The notes under the pieces were generated by a model. The model did no database searches. It saw only the letters and a list, made by a program, of their open reading frames with translations, and was not told where the DNA came from. Shown here one piece after another: positions 1 to 11,299 of a stretch of DNA of 64,000 bases. The stretch is from Gnetum montanum (Eukaryota; Streptophyta; Gnetopsida; Gnetales; Gnetaceae). A program made the translations under genes and the position numbers. The DNA is taken from contig MNCI01004881.1 of NCBI GenBank assembly GCA_015680685.1, positions 220,826-284,825 on the forward strand. The letters run 5' to 3'. Numbering within the stretch: position 1 is the first letter of the stretch; each line of letters starts with the position of its first letter.

Positions 1-679
1 TTGCAAGGTCTTTGTTCAGAGTTAGTCATTCACCTTGAGGTGCATTCCCACATATATTAAGAAACTATGTTGTTGCTTGCACCCTTCCTTGGGTTGCTTG
101 CTTGTTAGAGACGTATTCCTTGGGTCTTCTACCCCGGATCCATTGGATCTTAGCGAATTCCTTGAGGTGCTGTGGGGCAAAGTTGTTACAATGCTGGTAA
201 CTTTTTTAATTATGTTTTTTCAAACCTACAATACGGACATTTGTATTGTTTGAGGAGATGTAAGCTTTACAACGTAATAAAATTTCAATTTCGGAGTCAC
301 AGTATCAATGTGTAAATCTGTGTTTCCAGTATCCGCCCGGAAGCGTGTGATATTCCGGCATCACGAAGAAGGCCAAATCATCAGTCATTAGTCAACCACA
401 AGGAGGGACCAGAGCAGGAAGCAGAGCTGTGAAAACGGGGTCATGCTTGCATTGGTTGCATACCGCTGTCGTGGTATGCTGATTACACTGAATGGATGTC
501 GCAGCTGCAGCAAAAACCATGAACCATTTCACACAAAAATGACAACTCCGAGAGTCGGGGACGAACACAGTGCAGAAATGGCTTTTTGATTCCATGTGGA
601 ATAATACAGTGTGCATCAATGTGTAATTACAAGAAAGCCACTGAACTGGAGTCTGGCTGCTTGCCAAGTTTTCTAGAGC
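1..679. other. 5' flank with no supported gene
   Basis: This stretch lies upstream of the YSL transporter. Only short open frames occur on either strand, without splice context or recognisable protein similarity. It presumably contains the distal promoter of the transporter gene. I see no repeat or RNA gene in it. Confidence 0.5.
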
Positions 680-687
680 TATAAATA
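680..687 (+). promoter_or_regulatory. TATA box of the YSL gene
   Basis: The sequence TATAAATA sits about 150 bases upstream of the preferred start codon at 838. Transcription would be expected to begin roughly 25-35 bases downstream, near 710-720. That places the upstream in-frame ATG at 706 outside, or at the very edge of, the transcript and supports the start at 838. The call rests on motif and position only. Confidence 0.6.
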
Positions 688-837
688 TCAGTTGAGGATT
701 AGTTTATGTTTTTAAGCGAAAGGTCACTTATTCAGAGAACACTGCCCTGTTCTTCTGTGAATTTTATACTCCGTAGCTTGATCAGGTTATACAATTCTGT
801 GGTTTTCAGAGATCCTGCTCAAGAGAAGTTAGAAAGG

Positions 838-3800
838 ATGTCTGGAAGTGTGGAACCAGAGAACAACAGGGACAGAAAACCCAAAAGCAATGTTCACCGA
901 GAAAGGGAGAACGTAGCAGAGGATTTGCATGATAAGAGAGAGAGCGAGGAAGCAGTTCCAGCATCAGAAGATGCAGGGGATGTGTTTTTCTCTGCAAACG
1001 TGCCTCCATGGTTGGAGCAGATCACTCTCAGAGGAATTGCTGCAAGTGTTGTTATGGGAGGACTGTTCTGCATCATCGCCCACAAGCTGAATCTGACAGT
1101 TGGAGCTATTCCTTCCCTGAGTGTTGCAGCTGGGCTTGTGGGTTTCTTCATGATCAAGACATGGACCACGTTTCTTGCCAAGTTTGGGTTGCTGAAGAAG
1201 CCCTTTACCAGGCAGGAGAACACGGTCATCCAGACCTGTGTTGTTGCCTGCTATGGAATTGCCTTCAGTGGTAAGTATGAAAGATCTTGTGAAACTGAAA
1301 CTGAGATTTGTATGTATTGGGTCTATTTTTTTGAGAAATTTTGCTGAATCTGGTGGTGGGTGTTTTGCAGGAGGGTTTGGTACTTATATTGTGGCTATGG
1401 ATGAAGCAACTAGGCAGAAAACAGGGCCTAGTGTGCGTGGAAATGATGCCTCTGCTGTGAAAACTCCCCACCTTGGATGGATTTTTGCCTTCATTTTCGC
1501 TGTCAGCTTTTTGGGACTTTTTGCTGTGGTTCCTTTGCGAAAGGTAGCTCAAGTTACATCTAATTGCAAGTTGCAGTACCAAGTGTTCTGAAAATTTCTT
1601 GTTATCACTGTATGAAACCGTACTGGTTTTTTAATCTTCTCTGGATTCCTCATCAGTGGTGACTGCACAGAAGATTCGAAACCAGTATGGTAATGTGACC
1701 TGTGCGGGTTTCTAGCTGCGACTAATGAGCTAATTGAAATCAAATATTTTGCTTTGGTTTTCTTTCTTATTTTTTCCCCAAGTTTTGTTACTTGACAAGA
1801 ACATAATCATGGCATTTAGGAATAAGCAATATTTACATTTCTTTCGTAACTTGCAATGCAGATTATGATCATTGACTACAAACTTACATACCCAAGCGGA
1901 ACAGCCACAGCCGTTTTGATTAACAGCTTTCATACACCTCAGGGCCAAGCAAAGGCCAAGTAAGTCCTTTTAAAAAACTGCAGGGAAAATTACCGAATAT
2001 GCATTTTCCAATTAGTCAAAGAACACTGGCAACATTTGATTCAGCAGCCCTGTCCTGAATCTTCAAAAACGTGTTATTTTTCGTGTATAGAAATGATTTT
2101 AAACTGGCATATGGATTCTTAAAATTATGTTGGATATGTGGCATTGGGATTCTCCAGGATGCAGGTATTGTGTCTTGCAAAATATTTTATCATCAGCTTT
2201 CTTTGGAGCTTCTTCAAATGGTTTTTCAGCGGAAACGGTGATTGTGGATTCAAACATTTTCCGATTTTTGGTCTTAAAGCCTTTGAGAACAAGTGGGTAT
2301 TTGTTTCTGTCCATTGACTTATCTATTTCTGCATTTCATTCTACAAACGCCAAGGCCATAATCGTATCATTCTTCTGATGATACATGTGCATCGTTTCAG
2401 GTTCTACACAGACTTCAACGCAACTTATGTGGGGGCTGGCATGATATGTCCTCATCTGGTGAATATATCAATGTTGTTTGGTGGAATTGTGTCATGGGGC
2501 TTAATGTGGCCGCTAATAAAAAATAGAGAAGGCGATTGGTTTCCAGCAGGGTTGTCTTCAAAAGATCTAAAAGGTCTCTATGGTTACAAGGTAAAGCACG
2601 TTTAAGTAATCTCTCCATAAGGATTTTAATTTAAATGGAAGGAAGTTGGTAGTAGATGTGAAAAATTACAAAATCATGAAGCTTTAGTTCTTCATAGATG
2701 TCAATTGCTAAATAAAACTCGTCCAGTTCTTGATGGTCCAGCTTACTTATAGTGTTGGCACAAGGCTACAATGATAATGATCAAGATAGTAACCATCATT
2801 TTTTTTCCTGTCACAGATCATTATTGCAATGGCCATTCTTTTAGGAGATGGGATTTACAACTTTGTCAAGATATTGACTCTGACAATCTTTTCCCTGTAT
2901 CAACAACATAAGAGGAGAGGGCAACTCCCTGTGGCAAATTCCGACATCAACAATCCAGGTTTGAGGCACAATTCTACTTTCTGATGTCCTGAAAATTGTT
3001 TTGTCAAATTGTATCTATCCGGCACATCATTGTGGACAATACTTAAAACAAGATTGTCATAAAGTTACCATAATTTCACTACTCATGCTGGCTTCTAAAA
3101 TCTTTTTTCATACCTTCATTTTCTGTCAGCTCCTGATGAATCTCAGCAATCACTGGTTGAAAGGAAGCGTAATGAGATCTTCATGAAAGGCAGCGTACCA
3201 TTTCATGTTGCTGCAACGGCATATGTAACACTGGCTGCCATATCAACAGGGGTAATGCCCAGGATATTTCATCAAGTAAAGTGGTACTATGTCCTTTCAG
3301 GGTATGTAGTGGCACCGATTCTAGGGTTTTGCAATTCATATGGGAGTGGTTTGACAGATTGGAGCTTGCCATCAAACTATGGGAAGCTGGGGCTTTTCAT
3401 ATTTGCAGCATGGGCAGGGAGTGATGGGGGTGTTATTGCAGGATTGGCATTAATGGGTGTCATGATGGTAATTGTGACCACTGCATCAGACCTGATGCAG
3501 GATTTCAAAACTGGGTATTTGACAATGGCCTCACCCAGATCCATGTTCGCCAGCCAAATTATTGGTACCGCAATGGGCTGCATTCTAGCCCCCTTGACCT
3601 TCTGGATGTTTTGGAAAGCATTTGACATTGGAGTTTCCAAGGAATACCCAGCACCAAATGCCGCCATTTTCAGACAAATGGCTCTGCTTGGAATTGATGG
3701 GTTCTCTGCTCTGCCCAAGCACTGTCTTCAGCTTTGCTATGGTTTCTTTGCCTTTGCAATGATCACAAATCTTATAAAAGATTTTGTACCCAAGAAAGTG

Positions 3801-4079
3801 TCTGCTTTTATACCCATTTCCATGGCAATGGCCATTCCCTTTTACGTTGGTCCATATTTCGCCATTGACATGTTTGTGGGCACTGTGATTGTGTTTGTGT
3901 GGACAAAACTGAACAAACCCAAAGCAGATCTTCTGGTTCCTGCTGTGGCCTCGGGTTTGATCTGTGGGGATGCACTCTGGGCTCTTCCTTCTGCAGTTCT
4001 TGCAATTGCTAAAAAGAGCCCTCCTCTGTGCATGACATTCCTATCAAGAACAGATGCTGCTGCTATACTCCAGCTGTGA
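838..4079 (+). CDS. YSL: Yellow-stripe-like (YSL) metal-nicotianamine transporter, OPT family
   Basis: YSL proteins are proton-coupled membrane carriers of the oligopeptide transporter family that move iron, zinc, copper or manganese bound to nicotianamine. I reconstruct seven exons: 838-1270, 1371-1543, 1862-1959, 2158-2292, 2401-2590, 2817-2958 and 3130-4079. All six introns are GT-AG and all junctions keep frame, giving 706 residues, a normal family length. A hydrophilic acidic N-terminus of about 55 residues precedes [11 protein letters not shown] (residues 56-66). Further family blocks are [16 protein letters not shown] in exon 3, [16 protein letters not shown] in exon 4, [13 protein letters not shown] in exon 5, and [14 protein letters not shown] and [13 protein letters not shown] in exon 7. 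Many hydrophobic segments span the rest. The ATG at 706 would add 44 residues, but the TATA box at 680 argues against it. No stop or frameshift was found, so the gene looks functional. The transported metal and the membrane cannot be read from the sequence. Confidence 0.93.
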
Positions 4080-4904
4080 AGAGAACTAATGCTTTTCCAG
4101 TCTTCTACCTGTTACCTTGGAATCTTGTTGCAGTATATGGAATCTGTTATGTATATTTGCAAAGCTTGAACATGGTCAAAGCCAGGTTTTTCTACAAGTT
4201 GTACGCATAATTTTCGGAGGGAGTGTTGTTGGCTAAATGGCATGAATTTCTGTCAAACTTGTGTACAAGGTTGAAAACCGTTGTCATAGATGAATTCCAT
4301 GTTGCTTCGCTGGATGTTGTATCATATTGCATTTGGTATATATATATATATATATAATTGGATCGGTATTATATTGCATTTTGGTGCGCAGATATATATA
4401 TATATATGTTATAAATGTTCCTCATGAAGTATGAAAGTGGTTTTGTGCAAACCAGCAAGAGATTCAACAACCTATGAAAACGCAGATTGCATTTCAGCGT
4501 CAGGCCAGATTAAGGCACTGCGCTGATTGGAGACTTGTCATCTGTTACTGTCTTTATCAATGTTGGACGCTCCAAGCAAGCCTTTGGCTTGCTGTTTGAC
4601 AAACGTATTTGGATGATGTATCGTAAGTCCGCGAATTATGGACGCCAGAATGTGACGTTGACATCCTTTTGTATCTGCTTATGTCATGGCCGATGGCCGA
4701 TGCCACACACTTTGTGTGTGGTTGTGTGATGCACAGTTTTTGCAGAACTTGTAAACAAAAAAGTTCAAAAAAGCTAAAAAGCTGTGTAATTGTAAGCTTG
4801 CATTTCTCTAAGTTATGCATTTATTTTGAAATGATGATCAGAGAATAGGGAATCAAATCAACATATTTGCCATCACACAAATTTTTCCTTGATAATCGTA
4901 CCAG
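4080..4904. other. YSL 3' UTR and intergenic DNA
   Basis: The 3' untranslated region follows the stop at 4079; its end is not clearly marked. Two TA dinucleotide runs lie at 4337-4356 and 4392-4407. A short perfect hairpin, CCACACAC-TTT-GTGTGTGG, occupies 4703-4721. No gene is supported here. Confidence 0.5.
4337..4407. repeat. Two TA microsatellite runs
   Basis: Ten TA units occupy 4337-4356 and eight occupy 4392-4407, separated by a short spacer. They lie in or just after the YSL 3' UTR. Confidence 0.9.
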
Positions 4905-5764
4905 ATACAAGTGTTCACATACAACTAGGTCAAACTCCGTGGACAAGGCAATGCAACTATGTTAGTAATTGGTTAGAGTTCCCACATGAGCTAGTAAAAT
5001 CGATACATATAGTTTAACTTATGATGAGGTGTATGATACTAATATTGTATGGACCATATTGCTCCTAGTAAACATAAAGTAAGTAGAATGGTTTCTAAAT
5101 CTAAGTGATAGTAAACAAATCTAATTTAGCCTATGTGATAAGCATTTAGTCTTGACCGTCGGTTCACACCTTAGACTTCGTGCAACTACTACTGGGATTA
5201 CCAAGCACCTCACTACTGAGTGTACCAAGTGATAATACTATTGAGTTACTAAGCAACTACACTCAAGTGCTCAAGATTAATTCTACTCATTCTGCTTAAC
5301 AATAGTAATGATAAAGTGCATAGAAAGTAAATTAGTAACTAGAGAAAACAATAAACATTAAGCTAAGTCAAAGCAAGAAAAATATTTTTTCCTAAGTGTA
5401 AATAGTAAAAACTAAGTAATGCTACAACAATGTAAAGTAATCTCGATCTTTATTTCCATGCATGAAATGTGTCCAAGTACATTCCACTAGAATAAAGACT
5501 TCGTTCAATTACTAAACATCACATTGCAGGTATGCACTCCCAAGTCCTATGTGCTAAAATCAAGAAAATAAACTGACAGAATTTCACTAAGTGTGAAATG
5601 AAATTGTATATGGACCATGTGCCTAAGTGTTGTATTTATAAGTCTGCACATGTTCGTGATATCATCTCTGACATCGTAGTTTGTGCCTCAATCTCAAGTA
5701 CGTCATATTGTAGCTCCAATATTGGATACCTGATATCATAGCAAGTCAAAATTTGGATTTATCA
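4905..5764 (-). mobile_element. Decayed solo LTR related to the 46 kb LTR
   Basis: The block from about 5170 to 5764 aligns by eye with the LTR at 46097-46974. Shared features are the AGCTAGTAAAAT block, runs of 'ACTATTGRGDTTACYAA', the 'AAGTGTTGTATTTATAAG' reverse TATA region, and a terminal TTTATCA. The R/U5 core around 5435-5500, which carries the polyadenylation-like AATAAAGA, is also shared with the LTRs of the nest. No internal domain follows 5764, so it is called a solo LTR. The left boundary is uncertain and no target duplication was identified. Confidence 0.55.
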
Positions 5765-6001
5765 CCCCTTATGTATGCCTTATAGTTTTGTACAACTTTT
5801 GCACAATGTTTTGTGCAACACCACATCATACATCTAATTATGTGTGGAAGTCCAAGTGCTCATGCTCTTGATGAATATTGTGCAGCTTGGTTATGTAAAT
5901 GATGAATATTGTGCCATTTGGTTGTATGATTTGGTGTATTTGGATTAAAAAGATGGTCTAAAAATTCTTAGTGGGCAACAAGTTAAATATGAATAATGAA
6001 A

Positions 6002-6160
6002 TGTTAGGCTAATAGTAAGACACTTGAATTGGAAGCTTCAAGTCATGGGTTCGATTCTGGTGGAAAATACTAAGTTATATAAAGTTCTAATTGTACTATA
6101 TATCTTGGGGTGTACCTGTGTTGCACTTATTTTGGGTTTCAACACCCCCTATAAAGTTAA
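6002..6160 (+). repeat. SINE-like repeat, copy 1
   Basis: A tRNA-like head is visible: an A-box-like segment near 6004-6020 and a B-box-like GGTTCGATTCT at 6048-6058. This is followed by the conserved body AAGTTATATAAAGTTCTAATT and by 'CTATATAT'. Similar copies lie at about 6300, 44660, 44835, 45020 (reverse) and 45668 (reverse). This copy has the most canonical B box. The family assignment is inferred from pol III box spacing and copy comparison. Confidence 0.55.
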
Positions 6161-6299
6161 ATACAGGTTAAAAAAATGTTTTGGGTTTCACACCACCTTA
6201 TGAAACAATGTATATGGAGGGAAGACTCAAGATGGATTACGCATAGACAATCACACTGCCTACAAACACACCATTCCTAAACTACATAAATACAAGACA

Positions 6300-6375
6300 T
6301 AGTGTGAAGGGTCTTACCCTAATAACTCTAGATTATAGGTTTGATTCTATGGGGTAACACTAAGTTATAAATTAA
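6300..6375 (+). repeat. SINE-like repeat, partial copy 2
   Basis: This partial copy keeps the B-box-like GGTTTGATTCT at 6338-6348 and the following 'CACTAAGTTATAAA' body. The A-box side is weak and the tail is lost. Confidence 0.4.
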
Positions 6376-7283
6376 AAAATATTTTGTAAAACAAAATTTT
6401 AGTAGATCCAAAGGGTCTCAATGGCCCTTGGTAAGTTAGCAAGGAATTTTGGCTGAGGCAATCGTGTTTGTTTGTTTGTTTGTTTTTTTTTTTTTGAAAT
6501 CGGCTCAGTAAAATTTTCAGTTTTAATTTTAGTTTTACAAATATAACAAAGATGCATGCAACATCACAACAAAACAACATACAACTAGCAATGAAATTGG
6601 GAAATGGCTAGAGAAAGAGAGGATGGACAAGTCATTCTGCATTTATCAATCTTGTTTCCTAGTCTGCAGTCAAGCTTGTATAACATAATGTTCATTATTA
6701 AGATCGTCTCAGCCAATTTATAAATATATATATATCTATGTTAGTAATAATAGAATCATCTCTACTCACACGGTCTGGTATCGTAAGTACGACTTTATTT
6801 GAGCATAGGTTTTGGGTTTTGCTGTTTTGCAGAGGCTATACAACTGAACAATGCACAGCAGCAGACCGGTAGGACATGAAGTTGCTATCGAAGGAAGGAA
6901 CGTTTAGCATGGAAAGTTCGACTTACCCATTTTAAAAAACTGCTAATTTCAGATTTTCGATGGACAGCCTTGGATGCTCGTGGGTCCCAGTCTTCAAGGT
7001 TTATTTACAAACCTGTTTAACTTTTTCATTATACTCTGTTCGAAGCGCTAACGCAGACAGAAACTTCGTTCCATTGAATATGAGAAAACAGTGCACTGCA
7101 ATTGGTTACAATTAATGAAGGAAAGTTAAGCTCAGCACTTTTTGATCACATCTGTTGCAAACAGAAAGTAGCTCGTGCAAATGTTTGACTGTAGGTTGAA
7201 TATCCTCAAACTGGAGCCGTTGCCGGTTACCGCACATAGATATGGAGAGGCGACATTCTTCTTTTGTGCATTAAATGCCCCAC
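6376..7283. other. AT-rich intergenic DNA
   Basis: No gene is supported. It includes a (TTTG)n-poly(T) stretch at about 6468-6497 and a short TA run near 6724-6733. The final 300 bases presumably hold the promoter of the lectin gene. Confidence 0.5.
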
Positions 7284-7290
7284 TATAAAA
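7284..7290 (+). promoter_or_regulatory. TATA box of the lectin gene
   Basis: TATAAAA lies 130 bases upstream of the ATG at 7420, a typical plant promoter distance, and precedes a plausible leader. Its survival suggests the locus was a genuine transcribed gene before it decayed. Confidence 0.6.
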
Positions 7291-7419
7291 AGGATGCGAT
7301 GCACGCTAAAATGAATCGTCAGCCAAGAAGAAAGTAGCAACAGAAGCAGCAGGATCATTCTTGAATTTTGGGTTTTCGGGTCTTGGATTGGGGAGTTTTT
7401 TAAATCAGCAAATTCGAGA

Positions 7420-9797
7420 ATGAATACTTACGGAGGCCAGCACAGAAAGGAAGTCAATGGCGAGATTGTAAAGCTGTATTGCCAAGCAAATCCTGATCTG
7501 TGCCTGGCTAACAGAAATGGCCATGTTGTCATGACATTCGCCAACGAATCTGACCCAAACCAGGCACATTATAAATATATGCTCCTTTGTTTAGTCTTAG
7601 GCCTTTAGCCCAACTATTTTATTTTGCTTTTCAATTTGAGATTCTGATTTCAAATGTATGTTCAGTTTTAGGCCTGCCTTTTAGTTTGCTTGTCAAGAAA
7701 AAGTTGGTTCCCAGCAGAATTTTAAGGATTTTGTAGAATCTGAGACTGCTTTTGGTTGAGATCAGTTTGGGATTTTGTAGGTTTTTATGTAAATGGTATG
7801 TTTTTTGAATGCAGCAATGGATAATGAACAGCTCTTGGAGAGTCAAGTCCAAGGACTCTACAGGTTTTCCTGCGTTTGCTCTCGTCAACAGGGCTACGGG
7901 CCAGGCCCTCAGGCATGGCAGCCTTGAGTTTGAAAAGGTTTACCATCATGCCATATTGAGATAATAAGGTAGTCAAATTCTGGAAAATAATTTCACTTTT
8001 AGCCTTGTTTTCTTGATCCTGAAATTATACAGAAGCTTTCAAAGTCTGAAAACTTATGAAAATGTACATGAAATCATTCTGGTTTCCTATCAAGATTATA
8101 ATTCTTACATTTATGAAACCATATCTTATTTTTTGAAACCATATTATTTTTTAACGTTCTCTAGATTCATCATTATCTTCTGTATGACAACAATGCAGGT
8201 AACCCTGGGGTGTATCACAATGATGACCTCAACGAGGCTGTTTTGTTCACCCAAAGCCAGTACGTGGACAAGAGCTACCAGTGCATTAGGCCTGTGAATA
8301 ATATCCAGCTCAACCTTGATGCCGCCCTTCATGCTCAAGACCCCAACAGGCCTTCTGACCGTGGTGTTGTGGTGGACGGGTCAACTGTGGCTATAACCAG
8401 GTGGATCCACAAGGACACACAAAAAATGGAAAATGTCTTCTGTTTCCGTCATTGAATACTATTTTTCTAATTTTTTACGAAAAAAAAAACCTAGTGCCTT
8501 TTTGCTTTGCACATTATTTTTGATCTTTGATTATTATTTTCTCTTTCAGAGAATCATTATACTCTTGCATTGTATATGCATACTGAAATCTAACTGGTTT
8601 CCTACTGATTGATTGTGTTTAACTTTGCAGTGAGTGCATCCCAGAGATCTGGACATATTAACGCATACCAGCCTGAGCCTGAGCCTGAGCCTGAGCCTGC
8701 TGTGCATATTAGCTTATAGCAGTCCCAGCTTGCCCAGCCTGCAGCTGCTGATTTTGACTACGGTAGATCATCTAAGAAAGACGAACCCAAAGCCATTGAG
8801 GATGATTATGGTTACAGCAGTAAACCATGTAAGGAGGAGAAATCCAAACTTTCTAATGGAACTCTTGTGAGGATTCATTGTGATGCCAATCATGATTTCT
8901 GCCAGAGGCCATGTTGCAGTGCTGGCAGTTTCCGATCCTCATGATTCTATTCAGGTGTTTGTTCTTCCAATTTTTGCATTTTTAGATAGAAATATGTATT
9001 TATCTTGAGGAATAATGAACTATAGAAGGAATTTCCAATAATAAAATTCATAACGTATGCACAGTGTAATGTAGCATTAGATTATCGGAAGTATTATAGG
9101 TCTTTTCTTCCCCTTTTGTGGGTATGACAGCAATGGATCAAAGTTGATTCATGGGGCCTAAAGATAAAGGATGAGGTTGGTTCCCCTGCATTTGCCCTGG
9201 TGAACAAGGCCACAGGTCTGGCTCTCAAACATGGATACAATCAATCGGATCAGGTAAGGAATTTGATCATTTTTCAGCTATCGCAATTTATTCTTAAAGA
9301 CAGATCAACCTTCCGTAATCTTGGCCGTGTGTTAACAATATGGGTTATATTTTGTCAGTTACCTCTATTAAAAGTTAAATATTTATTTATCGCTCACAGT
9401 CTTTCATATCTTAAATTACTGAAAAAAAATCTTAATTTCGAGAACAGGTGTTGTTGAAGGAATACAAACCTGACAAGGTGGATGACTCCATTCTGTGGAC
9501 AATGAGCCAAGATTTTGGCAATAGTTACCGGTGCGTGAGGCGTGTGAGAAATATTAGACTCAATCTGGATGCCAAAATGGCTGACGGCCGTTATGGTGGC
9601 ATTCATGATGGGAATGAGCTCGTTATATTTGAGTGGAAGAAGCAGAGAAACCAAGTCTGGAGATTCGAACCTGTTTGCTACTGTGAGCATTCCTGCACCA
9701 CATCTGCTCTGGAATTTTGCCCATATAAAATTTAAGTTTCAGTTTTATATATCATCAGACTAATACTGAATATGCCGTTGTTTGTCTGGTTGCAGGA
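7420..9797 (+). pseudogene. Two-domain EUL (R40-like) lectin gene, disrupted
   Basis: EUL domains are plant carbohydrate-binding beta-trefoil modules, nucleocytoplasmic and often linked to osmotic or ABA responses. Domain 1 uses exons 7420-7563, 7815-7937 and 8165-8455; domain 2 uses 8631-8954, 9131-9253 and 9448-9682, with a stop split across the last junction (9796-9797). The middle exons of both domains are exactly 123 bases and carry FPAFALVNRATG and SPAFALVNKATG, as expected after domain duplication. The third exons carry QCIRPVNNIQLNLDA and RCVRRVRNIRLNLDA. The linker has a PEPEPEPEP run. Disruptions are: the first intron would need a GC donor (CAG-GCACAT at 7564); the A-run at 8420-8425 shifts frame just before the conserved domain-end Trp; a TAG stop lies in the linker near 8717; and the frame breaks near 8902 in domain 2. 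Domain 1 alone could still yield about 185 residues. Sequencing error in the A-run cannot be excluded. Confidence 0.78.
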
Positions 9798-10624
9798 AAT
9801 GTCTGATTCTCTCAAATAAACAATGACAATAATAATAATGCAGATGTGGAAGACTAGGGAGTTTTATGATGGTTATTTGGTTTTGGGTTCTGATAAATGT
9901 TGTGATGCTTCAGCACTTTTTGCCGTTTATCCACTTTCTTTTCGGATTCACTTAGGATCGTGCAAGCCTCCTATGGCTTTTTGTTGATGAGATTGTATTG
10001 AGTCTGCAGTTATCTATAATAATAATAATTAATAATAAAATATGAGATATGCTTGCTTCCAGACTTTAAATCTTCTTCTGTTAGCTTTGCAATAATCGCA
10101 ATCGTTGCCCACTTTCTTCTGCGAAAGAAGTCTTAATATACGTTACCGCCGTAGCGACGTTTGCCACCAAAACTATGCGAATCATCAGAATATTACACAT
10201 TTCAAAAATAAGAAATACTTTTCCGTTTCAAGTATTCGGTCTTCGCAGCATCACTTCTACGTAATTTACAAGGAATGATTTCATAGCATCTTTGTTACGT
10301 ACTACAGGGATTGTTTGTAACGGCCGACTTCTCGATCAAGTTAAAAGATTTCAATTAAGACATATTTCAATTAACAGTTTTTCGGCTTCAGCGCTTCTTT
10401 AAAATATCTCATTAAAAAAATCGTAATAATCCACTGCTTTCATTTTATGTAACCTTGTTTCTAATTTAATGATGTGATTGTTTGAAATTGTGCAAATTTC
10501 GAAATGAACTTTAACTAGATAAGATATTATATTTATATGATTAAAAGCTAATATAAAAATTGAACAAAAAAAAACAATTTCTAGAGGTGCAAGCGGGTGT
10601 GGAAGGGTGGGGAGGCTCTTCTAG
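9798..10624. other. Lectin 3' UTR and intergenic DNA
   Basis: A polyadenylation-like AATAAA occurs at 9815-9820, followed by an AAT-rich simple repeat at about 10016-10040. Beyond that I see no gene or recognisable repeat up to the start of element G. Confidence 0.5.
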
Positions 10625-11120
10625 TATTTTAGGAAAATACACACACATTAGTCTAAGGAGTGTAGCACATATGCCTTCAATAAACATATAAGTGACAAGA
10701 CTAATGAGACATGCACATGCATAACCATATAAAGGACTTCCATGTACACACAGATATTTTTCCCCTAAAGAAAGCTATGACACATTTCTACATTAATGCA
10801 TCTAATCCTAAGCCCCCATTTTGTAGAGAAGGGGTGGCGCTTGTGCTAGAAAGCCCAAATCCTCCCCAACAAGCTTACATACCCTTCTTATATAATTTAC
10901 AAGGAATCACATTAATGTAGTTCTTTAAGATGATGGTTAATATTACATGGAATCTATAAGAATTTTCATACTTCTTCAACCCTTATTTTGGAGAGAAACA
11001 ACCTTCGAATTACCAATAGGGCATGCTTTCTTATACTCTCCCCTAGTTAAAAGAAGCAAAAATCTAAGAGCTTAAGTTTTTGTTCCTTTACTTTCCAACT
11101 ATGGATGACACATTGAATAT
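10625..11120 (-). repeat. Element G 3' LTR, partial
   Basis: It aligns with 43955-44410 over blocks such as 'CTTCAATAAACATATAAGTG', 'GACACATTYYTAC', 'CCAACAAGC' and 'CCAATARGGCATGCTTT'. The outer (U5) end appears truncated, and the two copies are strongly diverged. Boundaries are approximate. Confidence 0.65.
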
Positions 11121-11299
11121 TGATGATAATTGTTTAAATAAAAGCCCATCCAAAAATTGTAGATAAGAAAGTTTAATGACTAAGATTATTCAACTATAAG
11201 GCATGAATGTTGAACTCAACTTATTATCCAATAGAGTCTTAGAGATATTCACATAACCCGGGTTAAGAAAAAAAAGGTTTATCATTTTTCATGCAAACT

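Noticed and set aside
392-667. Minus-strand open frame upstream of YSL
   Set aside because: It overlaps the expected promoter, has no recognisable similarity and no splice context.
706-837. Upstream in-frame ATG giving a 44-residue N-terminal extension of the YSL protein
   Set aside because: The TATA box at 680 would place transcription start at or after this ATG, and the extension has no resemblance to YSL N-termini.
6040-6062. A true tRNA gene suggested by the B box
   Set aside because: No cloverleaf can be formed: acceptor and anticodon stems are absent, and the same sequence recurs as a dispersed repeat.
8190-8215. Apparent frameshift at the start of lectin exon 3, using the CAG at 8196-8198 as acceptor
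   Set aside because: A better acceptor, TTCTCTAG at 8157-8164, keeps the frame and yields a continuous EUL domain.
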